Source of the DNA: Prinia subflava
Taxonomy: Eukaryota > Chordata > Aves > Passeriformes > Cisticolidae
Length of the DNA stretch: 64,000 bases
Direction: 5' to 3'
Assembly (NCBI RefSeq): GCF_021018805.1
Contig: NC_086250.1
Coordinates: 64,925,322-64,989,321, forward strand
Shown: one piece after another, positions 37,966 through 51,309 of the stretch
Layout of the letters: each line of letters opens with the position of its first letter
How positions within the stretch are numbered: the first letter of the stretch is position 1
Position numbers and translations under genes: made by a program
Notes under the pieces: model-generated
What the model was told of the DNA's origin: nothing
Seen by the model: only the letters and a program-made list of their open reading frames with translations
Database searches by the model: none

Positions 37966-40900
37966 GTTCATCTCATCCTCTGAGGAATATGTGTGAACCT
38001 TTTTTAAGAAAATTTATAGCCCATGTTTAGTGAACAGTCCATAAAATTATTTTGATTTAGCTGTTTTTCTTATTATGTTTGAATGCACTTTTTTATGGTA
38101 TCATCTATCAGCTTTGTAAATTTTCTAGCAGGTTTCCTTCTTCTGATGTATTTGAAAATTTTCATTATTAATTTTCATGCCTCTAGCAAATTTCCCCCTA
38201 AAATACTTTTCTTTTTATTTTTTTTCATTCTCTTCTAGCTTCCCTTATTGCAGTTTATCTAACTTCACATTTTATCCTCTTCTGTGTCTTTGTTTTGCAA
38301 AGCCTCCTTTTTTGGAAACTTGACTTTTTGTTCTTAATACTTATTTTCTTTGCTATTTAACCATGATAGTTACCTTGAGCTTTTTTTTTCCCTTTTTTTT
38401 TCTTTTTTTTTTCTTCTTTTTGTGTCTGTCTGTGTCTGTGTTTGTGTGTTTCTCGTACATTTTTTCTCACCTTCTGATTAGTAGTATATTTTTAATTTAA
38501 GTATCTATTAAGGCATTTTCAATCAATTTTTTCTTGGAAGTATTTTATCCTGTCAGCAGTTCATTTTATCTTATTCTAACTTTCTTTATCCTGTGTATTC
38601 CACCTCTAAAGAATGAATATCCTCCAGGGGTTATCAGATTTCGCTGCTGTATGGCGTCCATTACTCAAAAATGAAACTGTTGATGTGTTATTGCCACTTC
38701 AGTTTTCTGTCCTCACCCAGGATGCTACTGATGTAAAAATTATTTGTTCTTGTAAATGCTCCAACTGCTCCAATACACAACAACAGTTTTAAAGTGGAGC
38801 CTTTACACCATTTCCCCATGTTCACTTTGATTAAGGAGGGTTCACTGAAGATTTAAACAATTCTTGTTTTACTTCACAAATATTATAATATTTTCATCAT
38901 TTTTAGATCATATTTCTCCTTTTACAATTTGGTCCTTGAATAAGTCTTCTATTACATTTTTTCCTAATCCAAGCAGGAATTTCAGTCTATGAAGTCTATG
39001 TGACACAATGTGACAACAAAGAATATTTGACTATTATTTTCCAGCATAACCTCTCTCCCTTTCACAAATGCAGGACACTCTCTCATTCTGATATTATTGG
39101 ACTACAATAACAGACAACATAATGATTATTTTCTTTCAATCAAGTTTCCAACTGGCATATTAAATATATATTTGTCTTATAAAAGTATATATTCATCATA
39201 AATATGTGTTATCCAAAACTGGGTATTTTCATCATCCGGGATTTTGTAAAAATATAATTACACAGTAGCGTTATATGAAAAGTAATTTAATGTAAAACTA
39301 CCAATACAGATATTCTAAATCTAGCTGCTTATCTTTATATCCCCATTTAACTTAATTTTATACTTTTAGCATTTATTTCTCTGCTTGACTACATTTTTTT
39401 ACTGTTGCTACAGCTTTTTCTTTATAAAAAGAATTAATTATACCAAGCTCCTTTTTCTTTATTCTTTTTTGAGTGTTTATTTCTTTAATTGATGCTTAGT
39501 TCTAAAACTTCTTTAAAAAATTAAATGCCAGACAAGTGAACATATTTTCCTTCAGATTCCATATTTCTTGAAGAGCTTTCACTTGTTTTTTTGTTAAATT
39601 TAAGCTATTTCTCTTTATGTGGGAGGACTTTGTCTCTCTGCCTCCCTGCCTGTCTGTATATTCCTGTGCTTAGAATTAGAAATATTTTGAAGAACACTGT
39701 CCAAGAAATTCTGATCCAAAGCCTGCAGACAAAAGTCTATATCTGTCATCAAGAACTTCTCTGGTATCTGCAAGAGCTGCCAATCACCAGCCTTTCTACT
39801 GCACTCTTTAAAAAACTGCTTCACTGTCCTGCACCTGCTTTGCATTCACTGGACTCCAGGATCAGAATCCCCCTGTACAGATTTACACAGGTTTTTTAAC
39901 GTATACACCAGCTCCTATCCTGTGTAAACCTTGAGCCTCTCAGGCACAGATCTGGGAGAGGCAGCAGGAGCACAGCTATGGCTTGATCTTTGACACCTTC
40001 ATTTCACAGCTCTCTTCATGTGAATCCAGCTGGGGCCTTGTGCTCCTTCCACAGTCCATGTTTCACATCTATGCACTGCAAAACACATTTCCATGCACAC
40101 ATTTGGTTGGTTGGGAGAGCAGAGAGTAAACAGAACTCAATGTGAAATCACCTGTGGATTCCAGCTGTTCCTGGAGTTTTCCAGCTGCAAGTACCATTAT
40201 TCGTGCCCTAGGAACAGACTGTAAATAACTGTAAGACAATAAATTATTTCACTGCAGAGGTGAGATGTCTGCAGGCCATTTGTCAGAGGTGAGAGATTTT
40301 TGGAGTAGGCTGTGTAAGAACCAGAGCAGAGGACCTTGCATTTGGGTAAGAGGAGATGAAAACAGGCAGATAAAGTATCCCATTTTGTGGATTTTCTGTT
40401 GGGGCAAAGGCAGACTTGTATACTGTTACTGAGCCTAGAATTGTGGCAGATTGCATTTTAAATATATATCCCTGTATCTATTCCTGAACATTTCAGGTCT
40501 GTGTCCTCCTCTACTTACAGTCCAAGATGGAGACACATTCCTTTGTGTTTAATTGCTCATAAATTTTGACTGTTCCTGACAGATACAAATACAGGTGTTT
40601 AGTATTTTAAAGAAAAAAATTATTTGAAAGCTGTTCACTCTGATTCTTATTCAGGTTTGTTATGTTTTAACTCTACCAACAGAGTCTAAAGGGGCCATAT
40701 GTCAGAGGGTTTTCTGAATTCTCCATTTCTGGACTTGCCTTACCCAGGTGTTGGAGCTTTTCTTTCTATTAATGAAGATATTTATGGTGCTCACTCAGTG
40801 CAGCAGTGAGAGTAGCCAGGCCAGCTCATGCAAGTGTTAGACACTTTTAATTTAGAGAAGTTATAACTTCTTAGGCTTAGCTTGTAAACATATTTATTCT

Positions 40901-42376
40901 ACAGCATTATGTGCTAAGAGGTGTGTTTTGTGTATACATTGCACATGTTTACATGACCACAAATCCTCGTATATGTCCCTAACTCATACAGAGAGGGCGA
41001 CACAAGGAAATAACTGAAATAATTCTGGAAATCAAATAGCTCTCAAACAAATGTGTGAGTTTTAACTAAAATAAATAAAAGCTTCTGATGCAAATGAAGT
41101 GCCATAGATCCTTTTTGCAATAGGAAATAGTTGATAAATTTTGCCATTTGTTTGCCTCCTCTTTCTGACGTGTGTAGTTGGTGCAAGTGTGTGATGTGTT
41201 TCAGGTGCCCTGGTCTGCAATGTCAGGTAACAAAAGTGTCATCAGTTGTTCTTTTCAAGAAGTAGGACACATATTACTGATTTGCTGAGCAGTAAAATTG
41301 CATCTTTGCCATTATCTCAGCTATGTGAAAAGAAATTGAGCTGTGCATCAGGAAAGAGAATTTGGAAAAAAATATACAGTAAAAAAAAAATATCTGAATG
41401 TGTTTGTCCAGATCTCTTTTCTGTGTATTTCTACAAATATTTAAATGGATTTTTGGGTTATGTTTGTTGGGTTTTTTTGGTTTTTTGTTTTTTTGTTTTT
41501 AATTTTAAGCCTTCAATCTATCTAAATATCAAATGACGTATGCATGCAATCTATTAGCATGCAGCAAAACTTAAAAAGATATATTAAGCATATGAGGTAG
41601 CTTTCAGAATGCCCAATGAGTTTTTCCCAAACTGGTTCACAGTTTGTGTTTCTCCATGACCAGACACATTGCCATGTAAATCTAATCCACTGCTGATATT
41701 TCTCTTTTAATATTATTAACCATGCCAAGTGTGCTAATAGATCGGTTTCAAGTTCTTCAAGTTAAATCCCTGATCTGAAGAAGAATCTCTCCCTGCTAAG
41801 AAGAAAATCTGTACCTGGTATCTGTGAAGTGCCTAGCATGGTGTTTGCTTCTAAGTGACACTTTTAAATACAATAATATTTTTCAAAATCTTCCCTGCAG
41901 AAATAAGGGGAACTCGAAAGACTGCTGACGCAAGAAAAACCACACTGAGATAGGAAGAGATTTGAGAACACAGTTACAGCAGAAAATTTCTAGCATAAAA
42001 TCCTCATTTTCTGGGAATAGAATGCAGGTTTTCATTCAGAAAACACGAATTATATACTAGTTTTGCAGGTAAGTTGAAAATATTTTAAAATGACGGCATA
42101 AACAAAAATTGCAGGATTAGGAAAATGTCAAGGTACTAAAAGAAATAGCAGCTGTCTACAGGCATACTACTTCATGTAGTAATTATCTTTTAGTTCAGAA
42201 ATTCCTGGCAGCTAATATATAATTACAACTTTTGCCTGTACTTTCACTAGAACTGGGCAATCTTGGGCTCTACAAGGTTCAGCTCATACCATCTGAAGCA
42301 GATTCCTATCATCTTTGTTATGAGCATGAGCCATATACGTGGCTTACACATACAGTAGGACTATGAATCCCAGATT
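37966..42376. other. Intergenic AT-rich DNA, no gene seen
   Basis: A T-rich and (TG)-containing low-complexity stretch lies at about 38378-38450, and a T/G-rich stretch at about 41468-41505. The ORF at 39591-39899 has no domain I recognise. No exon supported by splice sites. Confidence 0.5.
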
Positions 42377-43445
42377 TACAGAATCCTAGAATGTGGATGT
42401 GAAAGGCACCTGTAAAGGCCATGTAGTCCGACCCCTTTAACAGGGACAGGGAAAGCTTTCACTAGACCAGGTTGCTCAAGGCCATGTCTAAAGTGACCTT
42501 AATACTTCCATTGATGGAGAAACCACAACTTCTTTGGGCAACCTGTTCCAGAGTCTCACCAAAAAACAACAAAAACAAAAACAACGCACCCACAAAAACA
42601 AGAACAAAAACAAAACCCCCAAAAAACCCACAACTCCCCCCCCAAAAAACACCCCTTCTTTTATTCAATCTAAATTTGCATCCTTTCAGTTTAAAACCAT
42701 TAGCTGCTGACACACTCTAATAAAAAGTCCTTCCCCATTGTTCTTGTAATCCCCCTTTGTGTATTGACCAAAATACTGTCTCCCCAAAGCTTTCTCTTCT
42801 CCAGGCTGAACTCCAGCTCTCTCAGTCCCTCTGCATAGAAGACTCTTTGCTCTATTGTTCTGCTCATTTTTGTGCCCCTCTTCTCAACCTGCTCCAACAG
42901 GTGTTTCCTGTGCTGGGGACCACAGGGCTGGATGCCCCAGGTGGGGTCACACAAGAGCACAGTAGAAAAGGATAATCACCTTCCTCGACCTGGCCATTCT
43001 TCTTGTGAGGTAGCCCAGGATAGGGTTGACTTTCTGAGCTGCAAGCCAACATGGACATGTCCTGTTGAATTTTTCTTCCCCTGGTATCCCCAATTTCTTC
43101 TCTCAACCAACCATGCCCCAGCCTGTCTGGATACTGGGGTTTGCCCTCACCCCAATGCAAGGCCTTGGACTTAACCTTGTTTAACTACATGAGTTTCTCA
43201 TGAGCCACTCAAGGTCCCTGTGGATGGCATCCCTGCCCTCCAGCAAAGTAACTGCACCACTCAGTTCGGTGTCCCTCACATGCTGAGGTGCATTCAGTCT
43301 CACTGTCTGTCATTAATAAAAATATTGAAAGGTCTCAGTTTCAGTCCCCTGAGAGAAGCCATTTTTTACTGATCTCCTATTGGACACTGAGCCGTTGACT
43401 GTAACTCCTTGGATGCAACCATCCGTCTAGTTCTTTCAGGAACTT
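42377..43445 (-). mobile_element. CR1 LINE fragment, antisense, longest copy in the window
   Basis: It starts with the antisense CR1 terminus (ACAGAATCCTAGAATGTGGA), then CCATGTAGTCCGACCC, the CAAGGCCATGTCTAAAG block and GGGCAACCTGTTCCAGAGTC. It continues upstream in the element with CTCTTCTCCAGGCTGAAC, CTCAGTCCCTCTGCATAGAA, CCCCTCTTCTCAACCTGCTC, TGGATGCCCCAGGTGGGGTC and CACTGAGCCGTTGACTGTAA..GCAACCATCCGTCTAGTTCT. At 42558-42655 an A/C-rich simple tract interrupts it. The overlapping 80-118-codon frames on both strands are fragments of the dead element. Confidence 0.88.
42558..42655 (+). repeat. A/C-rich low-complexity tract inside CR1
   Basis: Irregular CAAAAA, ACCCCC and AAACAAC units fill about 100 bases at a point where the CR1 consensus has ordinary sequence. 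This suggests local expansion of a short A-rich seed after insertion. Confidence 0.85.
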
Positions 43446-46400
43446 CCCCAGGAGAAGAGGGGGTGTGTTTGTGTGGGTTTACAACTGAATGAGTTGTGAA
43501 GGGGAGTGGCATTGGCATGATAAAAAGAACCATCCCACCTTTCAGGAAATGTCTCTTATCAGCCTCAAAGCCCAGCTTGTCATCTCTGGTAGTGAATGTT
43601 CGCCCCATCTGTCTTATGCAGACCTGAGTCTTGCCATTACACACCCCAAAACTCACATCCTCCCTCTCTGGGGGTGCAAATCTGGCTTTAGCAAAGCACC
43701 CTGTGGGGTTTTTATGAGTCATTAATGTTTCAGTATCTCACAATAACTAGCTCTTGCTGAAAGATACAAAATAAGTTTGTCTCCAAAGAAACTAAGAAGA
43801 AACTTCTTTAATTCTATTTCAAAGTAGCTACTTATTTCAAATTCAGCAGGTTGGTTTTACTTATTTCAGGTAAGAATCTTGTACTCATTAAAGAAAGACA
43901 CCATCTGTGCTGCATAAATCACTGCCTTGACTATGCCCTTAATTATTCAGCCCTTGGTCTCTTTGCCTGCCTAGACCTTGTGTGAGGGAGCAGCCTTTGT
44001 TATGTTGATAACAGGAAGGTTCAGTTTCAGGTAAAAAGAGATTTCCCATATCATGGCTTTTGTTTAGGGCGACAAAAAATAGACTAATTGCTTCATTTGA
44101 TACATGGTTTTAATGTGGCTTAAATCCACCAATTCTTATGGATGGACTGAATATGAGACAAGAAAGAGATCAGTCTCTTTTTCATCTCTCCTTCCTTTTA
44201 AGTCTGTTATAGCCTTATGTCTAGTGAAAGGGAAGCAAACCTACTTCCTCTATAGCCTGAATAGAACGGAGAATAACATGATTATTCTGCACCCTTTGAA
44301 AGTGTAGCTCATGTTCATATTTAGCTCCCACCAAGCTAATAGATTCATATATTCTCTTTTCCTGTGGCCTCTGTGTAATTGCAGTGTTGATGGCCCGCTC
44401 TGCAGTTGCTTTGCAGCTGAAAGCTCTGTGGAGCATGTGGCATCTGCTGACCAAAGATGCCATTCACTTAATTTTAATTCTGTGAACCAGCTTTCCAAGA
44501 GGGAAAATTCAAACTACAGAAGTCACTAAAAATATTTTTTTCCTGCCTCCTTCCCCTGCATTGCACAGTATCAAATGCAGTGAACTGTGAATGAGAAAGG
44601 GTTCCACAGATAGCAGTGCTCCCACAGCACCCTTTGCTCCTGCCATAGGGCATTTGCAATGCCCCCCACAAGATCTCTCAATCCATGTGCTAATGGCTGG
44701 GTCAGGCCAGAGCCACACAGGAACACACTGAAAACAACCAGTGGCAGGAATCTTGTCTCTGGGAATGTCCTCCCTGGCATGAACTGTGGATGTGGCAATC
44801 CTCTTGGCAGCTTTATCTCCACTGGCACCTGTTGAAGAGTCATGTTGAGAAATGCTGTGCAGTTCATACTGACCCTACATTCACCACCAAAGAGAGAACA
44901 AAGTCAGGAGAACCCAGAAAGGTCACTCTTGCAACTCCTTTTCCCCTGTGGTTTCCTAATTTGTGCACTTTAGGTACTTTGAAAAGGACACATGGGATGG
45001 AAAACCTTTTTTATCTTTTTTTTCATTAAGTAACAAAAATATGCTTCTGATTTTCTGGAGCATATTCTCTTTTCAATTAAAAGTGTCTCCACATTTCATG
45101 ATCCATCCAGGCACAGGAATTATGATAAAAAATCACAACTCAAGGTCTTTTATAAAAGCTTCTGTGGGTGAGCAATTCTTACCATTACAGACACTAACCC
45201 CACACCAATATAAATAACTCACTGTCAAATATTCATCTGCCAGCTCACAATTCCCTGTGACAAGTGCAACATCTAATGAAATTTAGAAAACAGTGCCACA
45301 GAAATGTGGAAAACAGTCAAAAAGCCAGAGCACAGGACAGGATAATGTTCTAGGCTGAGGTAACCATAATTTTATTTATTGGAGGTCAAATTATATTTTT
45401 TTCATGTACACACTAAAAAAGGTCAGTGCACATTAAAAAAAGAATACTATATTTTTCAGATGATAAAAAAAAAAATCCCATCTCTGATCTTTTCCAAGAT
45501 GATTAAAAGGCAGAACATAGAAAGGCAGATACTATTTGAAAGTTATATTTCAGGTTCATTAATATCTCTTTTTTACAGAAATGTGGTGCAAAAGTGTGTT
45601 AAAACTTGATTCCCCAGATTCTAAGCAAATCTAAATAATAATGGTTTCTTAAAATTAGTCTCTAATGAAATATGACCAATGAGAGATGACAGTATTTAAA
45701 AAAAATCAAAAAGTCTCTCTGAACAAAACTGGTCTGCAATAATATATTTTCTTGTTGAACGCTGTCAGTGTCACCCTCCCTGGGGACTTTGTTTAGTAGT
45801 TCTTTGTGGCAAAATTGGTAAGAAGTAGTTAGCATATTTTCATATATATTGATGGCTCTAGAATTTGGAGCATTTATTTTGAGACAAAAATCAGCTTGAA
45901 ATATTTTTTCTAATTACCTGAAAACATCATTGTGGAGTTAATCTGAGAAATCCTCTCATTGTAATAAACATATCTTAAAAGGATAGATTGCAATTTAAAA
46001 ATCTGTATTTTTTTCATCAACAATTAGAATGGAAAAAAAAAATTAAAATATAACCCCCCCAAACATACAGTCAAAATCTAATACCTTCTCCCTTCTCCCC
46101 TCCATCAAAAGAAAAAAAATCAAAGGAGCCTGAACAACTGCTGTTCTTGTGCTTTGAATACTAATATGGGCTGCACTCTGGTCTCCTTCTGACAAGACCA
46201 TGAATGGGCATCACTGTAAAAAGAATTTATATTCCTTGACAAACTTACTAACCTCTGATTTTTCATTCTGACCCTCTTCCTGAAGTTTCCACTCTATAAC
46301 AGGAATGGCTGTGGAGGCTGTGTTATAGTACCAGAAACCAAAGCTGCCCATGTAAAAAAAATATTGATTAGTACAAAGATTCCCTCACTCCCTGCTTTTG

Positions 46401-48185
46401 AAGCACGAGCTGGGGTCCCCCTGGTGATTTAGCTTGCCCACTCACCTGGCACTACCCTTCATTGCTGCAGCACGACACTGCACTGTGACATGGGGAGCTT
46501 TGGCCACAGGCCTTTTCTGCTCCTGTAAATAAGAGATGAAGGGATGCAAAAATGTATTTTCACCCCTCTGGTGGCTATTGTGAAGCTAAGCCAATTTCAA
46601 ATGTAAAAAGCACTATCAAATGTTAATTTTTTTTTAATGATTGAAGAGTAATATTGTAACAAGTAAAACATTTAAGCAGAAGAAAATGCAGTAAATTAAA
46701 TACTAATGATCTGTATGCTTGAGTCAAAGCTACAGGTGGAATATTTCCATTACCTTGATTATGATAAGGTCCACAGTGCATTCTTCAAGTTCTGATTAAT
46801 AGCATTTTTTAATACACCTAGCAAATTAAAATGCAGAAAATACTCATGATACATTAATCATGCCCACTGGTCTGCAAATTTCATCTCTTATTATTGGGAA
46901 GGAGAGAAGACAATGAATTACAGCTGTTGTGGTTTATGATGATGATGTTTATTGACATCATTATGTGCCCTCACAGACATGCTTGAAGTCCAAGTTGAGT
47001 GGACTTGGCCAATGTGATTCTTCAGAGTGAGAAAAAATCATCATAAGCTATCTGCACGTATGTTGTACATGCTGAAACTCAAATTGACTGGAGATATTCT
47101 GAGAGTTTATATTTATAATTAACAAATGCAACCATATTAAATGTAATCCTAGACTGTTCTTCTCAAAACATAGCTTTCCAAGGGTGTGCAAAACCACTTT
47201 CAAAGGCACGAAGTTCTGCTGTTGAATTAACTGACACTGCAAGTAAAGAGATGTTTTGTTTCAATGGAGTTTTCTGTGTGTTGCCATTGGGGAAATCTAC
47301 TGAAACAAGTTCACAAAGGCTCCTTAGCCCACAGGTGTCCTGAAACAGGACTTGTATTCCACCCAACCACTCATTGATCCAGGCTTCTCCTCCTGCAACT
47401 ACAGGAGGTAGTTGCTAGGGGTGCTCCTTCTAGATAGGCAGAAGAACTTCAAGAAATCTAGGAACTAGGCAGACAAGGCTTCCATGCTCCAAGCTGGTTC
47501 CACTGTCCTGCTACTCTCATTTCAGAAAATTATGAGCACATGTGCACAAATGCCTAACAAAAAATTTCCTGGTTCAACATTATAGGAGAGCAATATCTCA
47601 AAGGAGCAAAGCTCTTTTGTGAAATGCAATTATGGTAATGGATTAGGTTGATGTTTGGCAAATGTTGTTCTTCAAAATGTGCATCACTGTAGAAAGCTGA
47701 TTAACTCATAGTGACAAGAGGTTTACTTGACATTGCTAGCTCTGCCATCTTTCTGCTTCTAGTGCTAGTCAGATAACTTATTCCCTCAAAAAATTAAATT
47801 AATAATAAAAAAATCCCTCTTTCGAGTATAAATAATAAATATCACCCAAAGGGAAAACTTGCCAATCATGGCTTCATTTACAATAAATACTCATGTCAGC
47901 CAGACATTAATTCTCCATTAAAAACAGTAATTTGGTGAAGTGAATAGGATTCCAGGGCTGATAGGAATTGCAGGCATCCTGCTTGGTTACAGCTGTAGAA
48001 AAGCTCACTTTCAGTGCCTCTTATCTGGACAGTGCAGCTTTCAGAGGCATTTGTGCCTTCTGGACTCAGAGATATAAACTTGCATAAATAACTCCAGCCT
48101 CAGTGCTCCAAGGTAGAATGAGGAGATTTTTTTTTTTAAGAGGGAAACTGACTGACCAACATTTAGGAGAAAATTGATTTTTTTC
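43446..48185. other. Intergenic DNA, no gene seen
   Basis: Unique AT-rich sequence. Frames of up to 118 codons between 43366 and 45217 lack recognisable domains. The stretch 46620-46900 is rich in TAAT/ATTA motifs, discussed under findings. No transposon is confidently recognised. Confidence 0.5.
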
Positions 48186-48189
48186 CCCC

Positions 48190-48915
48190 GTCAGGGTTAA
48201 GACCCAGCCAGAAACCAAGTGCCAGTGCAGAAACTCACTTGCTCCCCAACCCACAGGATCAGGGAGAGGACTGGAATGGTAAAATAGAGAAAACTTGTGA
48301 GTTGAGATAAAGAAATTTTAATAGAGAAAGCAAAAGCCATGCACACAAGCAAAGTGAAGCAAGGAATTAATCCACTGCTTCCCATGGCAGGTAGGTGTTC
48401 AGCCATCTCCAGGACAGCAGGGCCTCATCACAAGTTAACAGTGACTTGGGAAGACAAACATCATTATTCCAAATTTTCCCCTAACCTCCTTCTTCCATTC
48501 ACTTTATAAACTTACCATGATGTCATATGGTTTGGAATATTTTTTTGTGTCACCCGTCCCAGCCGTGTCTCCTCCCAGCCTCTCACGCATCCCCAGGTCC
48601 CTCACCAGTGTGGCAATATGAAAAGCAAAGAAAGGCCTTTGCTCTTGGTAAGCCCCGATCAGCAATAATAAAAATATATTAAAGAAAACAACAACAACAA
48701 CAACAAAAAACAACCAAACCAAACCAAAACAAAACAAACCACAACAACAAAACCACTCAAAAAACCCCCCCACACAAAAAAACCCCAACAAAAACGAAAC
48801 CCCAAGCAAACAAACCTCTCTGTATTATCAACCCTGTGTTCAGCACAAATCCAAAACATTTCCTCTCAGTAGCCACTGTGAAGAGAATTAACTCTACACC
48901 AGCCAAAACCAGCAT
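48190..48915 (-). mobile_element. Avian LTR element, antisense, same superfamily as the 25.5 and 36.3 kb copies
   Basis: On the minus strand the element starts with TTTTGGCTGGTGTAGAGTTA..ATTCTCTTCACAG and GGATTTGTGCTGAACACAGG, then GTGTCACACAAA-like and ATATTCCAAACCATATGACA blocks. A TATA-like TTTATAAA (48503-48510) follows, then a downstream region with CAAGTAACTG-like sequence, GCTGAACACCTACCTGCC and AAATTTCTTTATCTCAACTC. These match a bird LTR module I remember, including its CATATGACATCAT block before the TATA box. An A/C-rich repeat (48688-48800) has expanded inside it. No retroviral coding region is present nearby. Confidence 0.75.
48685..48800 (+). repeat. (CAA)n/(CAAAA)n/A-C-rich simple repeat
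   Basis: Tandem CAA units (about 48689-48706) grade into CAAACC, CAAAAC and poly-C/A sequence inside the antisense LTR. The 101- and 66-codon minus frames (poly-Val/Phe/Cys/Leu) are translations of this tract. Confidence 0.92.
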
Positions 48916-51300
48916 ACCCTCAAAATTTAAGAGAAAATAAAGGAAAAAGAGAAACTCTATAACTATGTAAATTATATTGAGTCAGGCACTTCTTCAACAA
49001 TGATTGTAATTTGTTCTATTCAGGTACCTGAATAATTCCCCTTCGGGGCAATAATTTTTCTTGCTTGTCTAGAGAAGGAGATCTGTTTCAGCCTGCAGAA
49101 GAACAGTGTATATCCTAAAAGCCTGTTTTGAGATATACAAGCCAAGAGTTGCACATCAGGTCAACACTCTCCTGCCCTGATGTCCCAAGAGAATCTGAGA
49201 GCACAGTAGCTGGTACAAGGTGACAGTAATCTTACTGACAGCAAAAGAAAAGAGCAAAGCAAACAAGTGTTAATCCAAGTGCTCTGGATTTTCCTTTATC
49301 ACAAAACAGGGCAGAGTCCAAAGCTTTATCCAAATTGCACCTTCTCAGTGAATTTCCACCAGTTATCATCTTCTGGGCTTAAGTGACCATGTTCCACTCT
49401 CAAAATACATTCATGCATCAGATAAACTATATTTACTCATTACCCTGTGCCACATTTCCCATTTGGCAACTCTATACACACATCTTTCTGTCCTTGTCTG
49501 TGGTCTCTGCTCATAAAATACACGGTGAAGGACATCTGTAATTAACAACGTGTGACTAGTGAGCTGCAGATAATCATGCTGTCTGGGGAAAACAATTTAT
49601 AAGAAACAATACAGATTATTTCAGCCAAATATGGTTCTTAATTATATTTATAATTTGACCACTTCATGCACATACAAAATACATCAAACTCATAATGATA
49701 AGAAGCAGACAATGGCCCCCAAATATACAAAGAAGCATTTTAAATTACATTGTGGTAAATGCACATTTGTGCCTATCCTTCCAAAATACATTGTCACTCT
49801 TTCTCTTCTTCCATAGATGTCAGAGCACTCTTTGAACAAGACCTTGTAGTTCTGAATTCTCACAGGTGTTGCAACCATGAAAGGTGCAAAGTGTAAGCTA
49901 AAAATTTATGTTTAAAAGACAAATAAAGAGGTAATGCAATTCTCCACATGTAAACACTAAAGGGATGAGTAGCTAAAAATATACACTCTCATATTAAATC
50001 AAGAATCTTGATTTCCATATAACATGATTTCCACCTGAAATCTCGGAGAATGAGACACAAAGTTATATTTGTTCCATGAGGCTGAGATGCTATAATTTCT
50101 TTCTAATAGTTCATTAATGATACATCTAGCATGAGGTACTTGCAAATAAATCAAAAAGTAAAAAATATCTCCCATTGTTCTTTAAATAAAGGGGACTCCA
50201 TAGTTCATCAGAAAAGGATTTTTGTAGTGTTTTAGAAGTTTTTCACCAAGGGTGTCAGTGAAGTTTGTATAGGGGACTAAGTTTAGATCAGGGATGCTTG
50301 TTCTGTGTGTGTTCACCACCACAACTCTCAGTACTGGTGCTTTCCATACAGCTGTAATCAAACAGGAGATCCTAAATGCAACTAAGTTCCATTAAACTGT
50401 CCCAGAAACTGAGTTTATCCAGACTCCTCTTTCAGATCAAAGCTAGCAACTGCATGAATTCATGCAAGGATCTGCAGAGTGTCCAGTCCCATCCCTTAGA
50501 GAGATATTGTAGCTAAAGGAAGTGCAAACCCTCAGATACACTGATTCCCTTAACAGGCTGATGAAGATTCTGCTGCTGCTATACCCGCACCAGGTGAAAC
50601 CCTGTTTTCCTCACACTCTGGTTGCTGACAGTGTGCTCCTTCCAGACCTCGAGTCAGTCTCTGCTCCCAGAGGAGCACAGCAAAGCTCGCTGCTCCTGCC
50701 AGCAGCTGTGAGCTCCTCTCACAAACAGCCTGCTTGGAAAACACTGGGTTAGCACTGACTGCTGCCTTTGGTAACACAGCAAACCACGAATCCCTGTTAC
50801 CCTGGCTGTTAATTCCCATTTGGCCTGGGTTAGAAGCTGAAGATCAACATGAAACTCTTTGTAGATGATGAATCCCTTCTATATTTTCTTCATGGCATAA
50901 AAATTTGGATCAGCTTGGCTATTTCCCCTATTGGCATCAAGTCCTTATTTGAGAAGTTAACTAATTTGTGACTCATTCGTGTTTACATTTAATTTGTATT
51001 TATACTTAACTTGCGTTTAACTTCCCTTTCTTATTTTAAATTTTCGATTTAAAAAGAAAATCCAGTTAATATTGTAATATTAGACTTCTCTACCATGAAA
51101 TGCTAGATTTTCCACATTTTTGGGATCTGGTTAATTATAGCAAGCCTTTCTTAAAGAAATGTATGTATACATATGTATGCTTTTTTGTTTGTTTGTTTCT
51201 TTTCTTTATGTCATTCTTGAAAGACCTAGACTGTAAGCAACTTAGTTCTTTTGATGTCCTTTCCTGATGTCATTCACAAAAGGAACAAAGCAGCCCTTTT
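48916..51300. other. Intergenic DNA downstream of SEMA3E, no gene seen
   Basis: Unique AT-rich sequence between an LTR and the proposed SEMA3E transcript end. A modestly GC-richer patch at 50560-50760 has no recognised identity. If SEMA3E has a longer 3' UTR, as mammals do, part of this interval may be transcribed. Confidence 0.5.
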
Positions 51301-51309
51301 GAATAGAGA

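Noticed and set aside
37657..37983. 108-codon plus-strand ORF with Tyr-Ser-Ile-Leu-Phe repeats
   Set aside because: Translation of the (TATTC)n array at a CR1 end; pentamers stay open in every frame when the motif has no stop.
48504..48809. 101-codon hydrophobic minus-strand ORF that resembles a membrane segment
   Set aside because: The hydrophobic stretch is the reverse translation of an A/C-rich simple repeat within an LTR.
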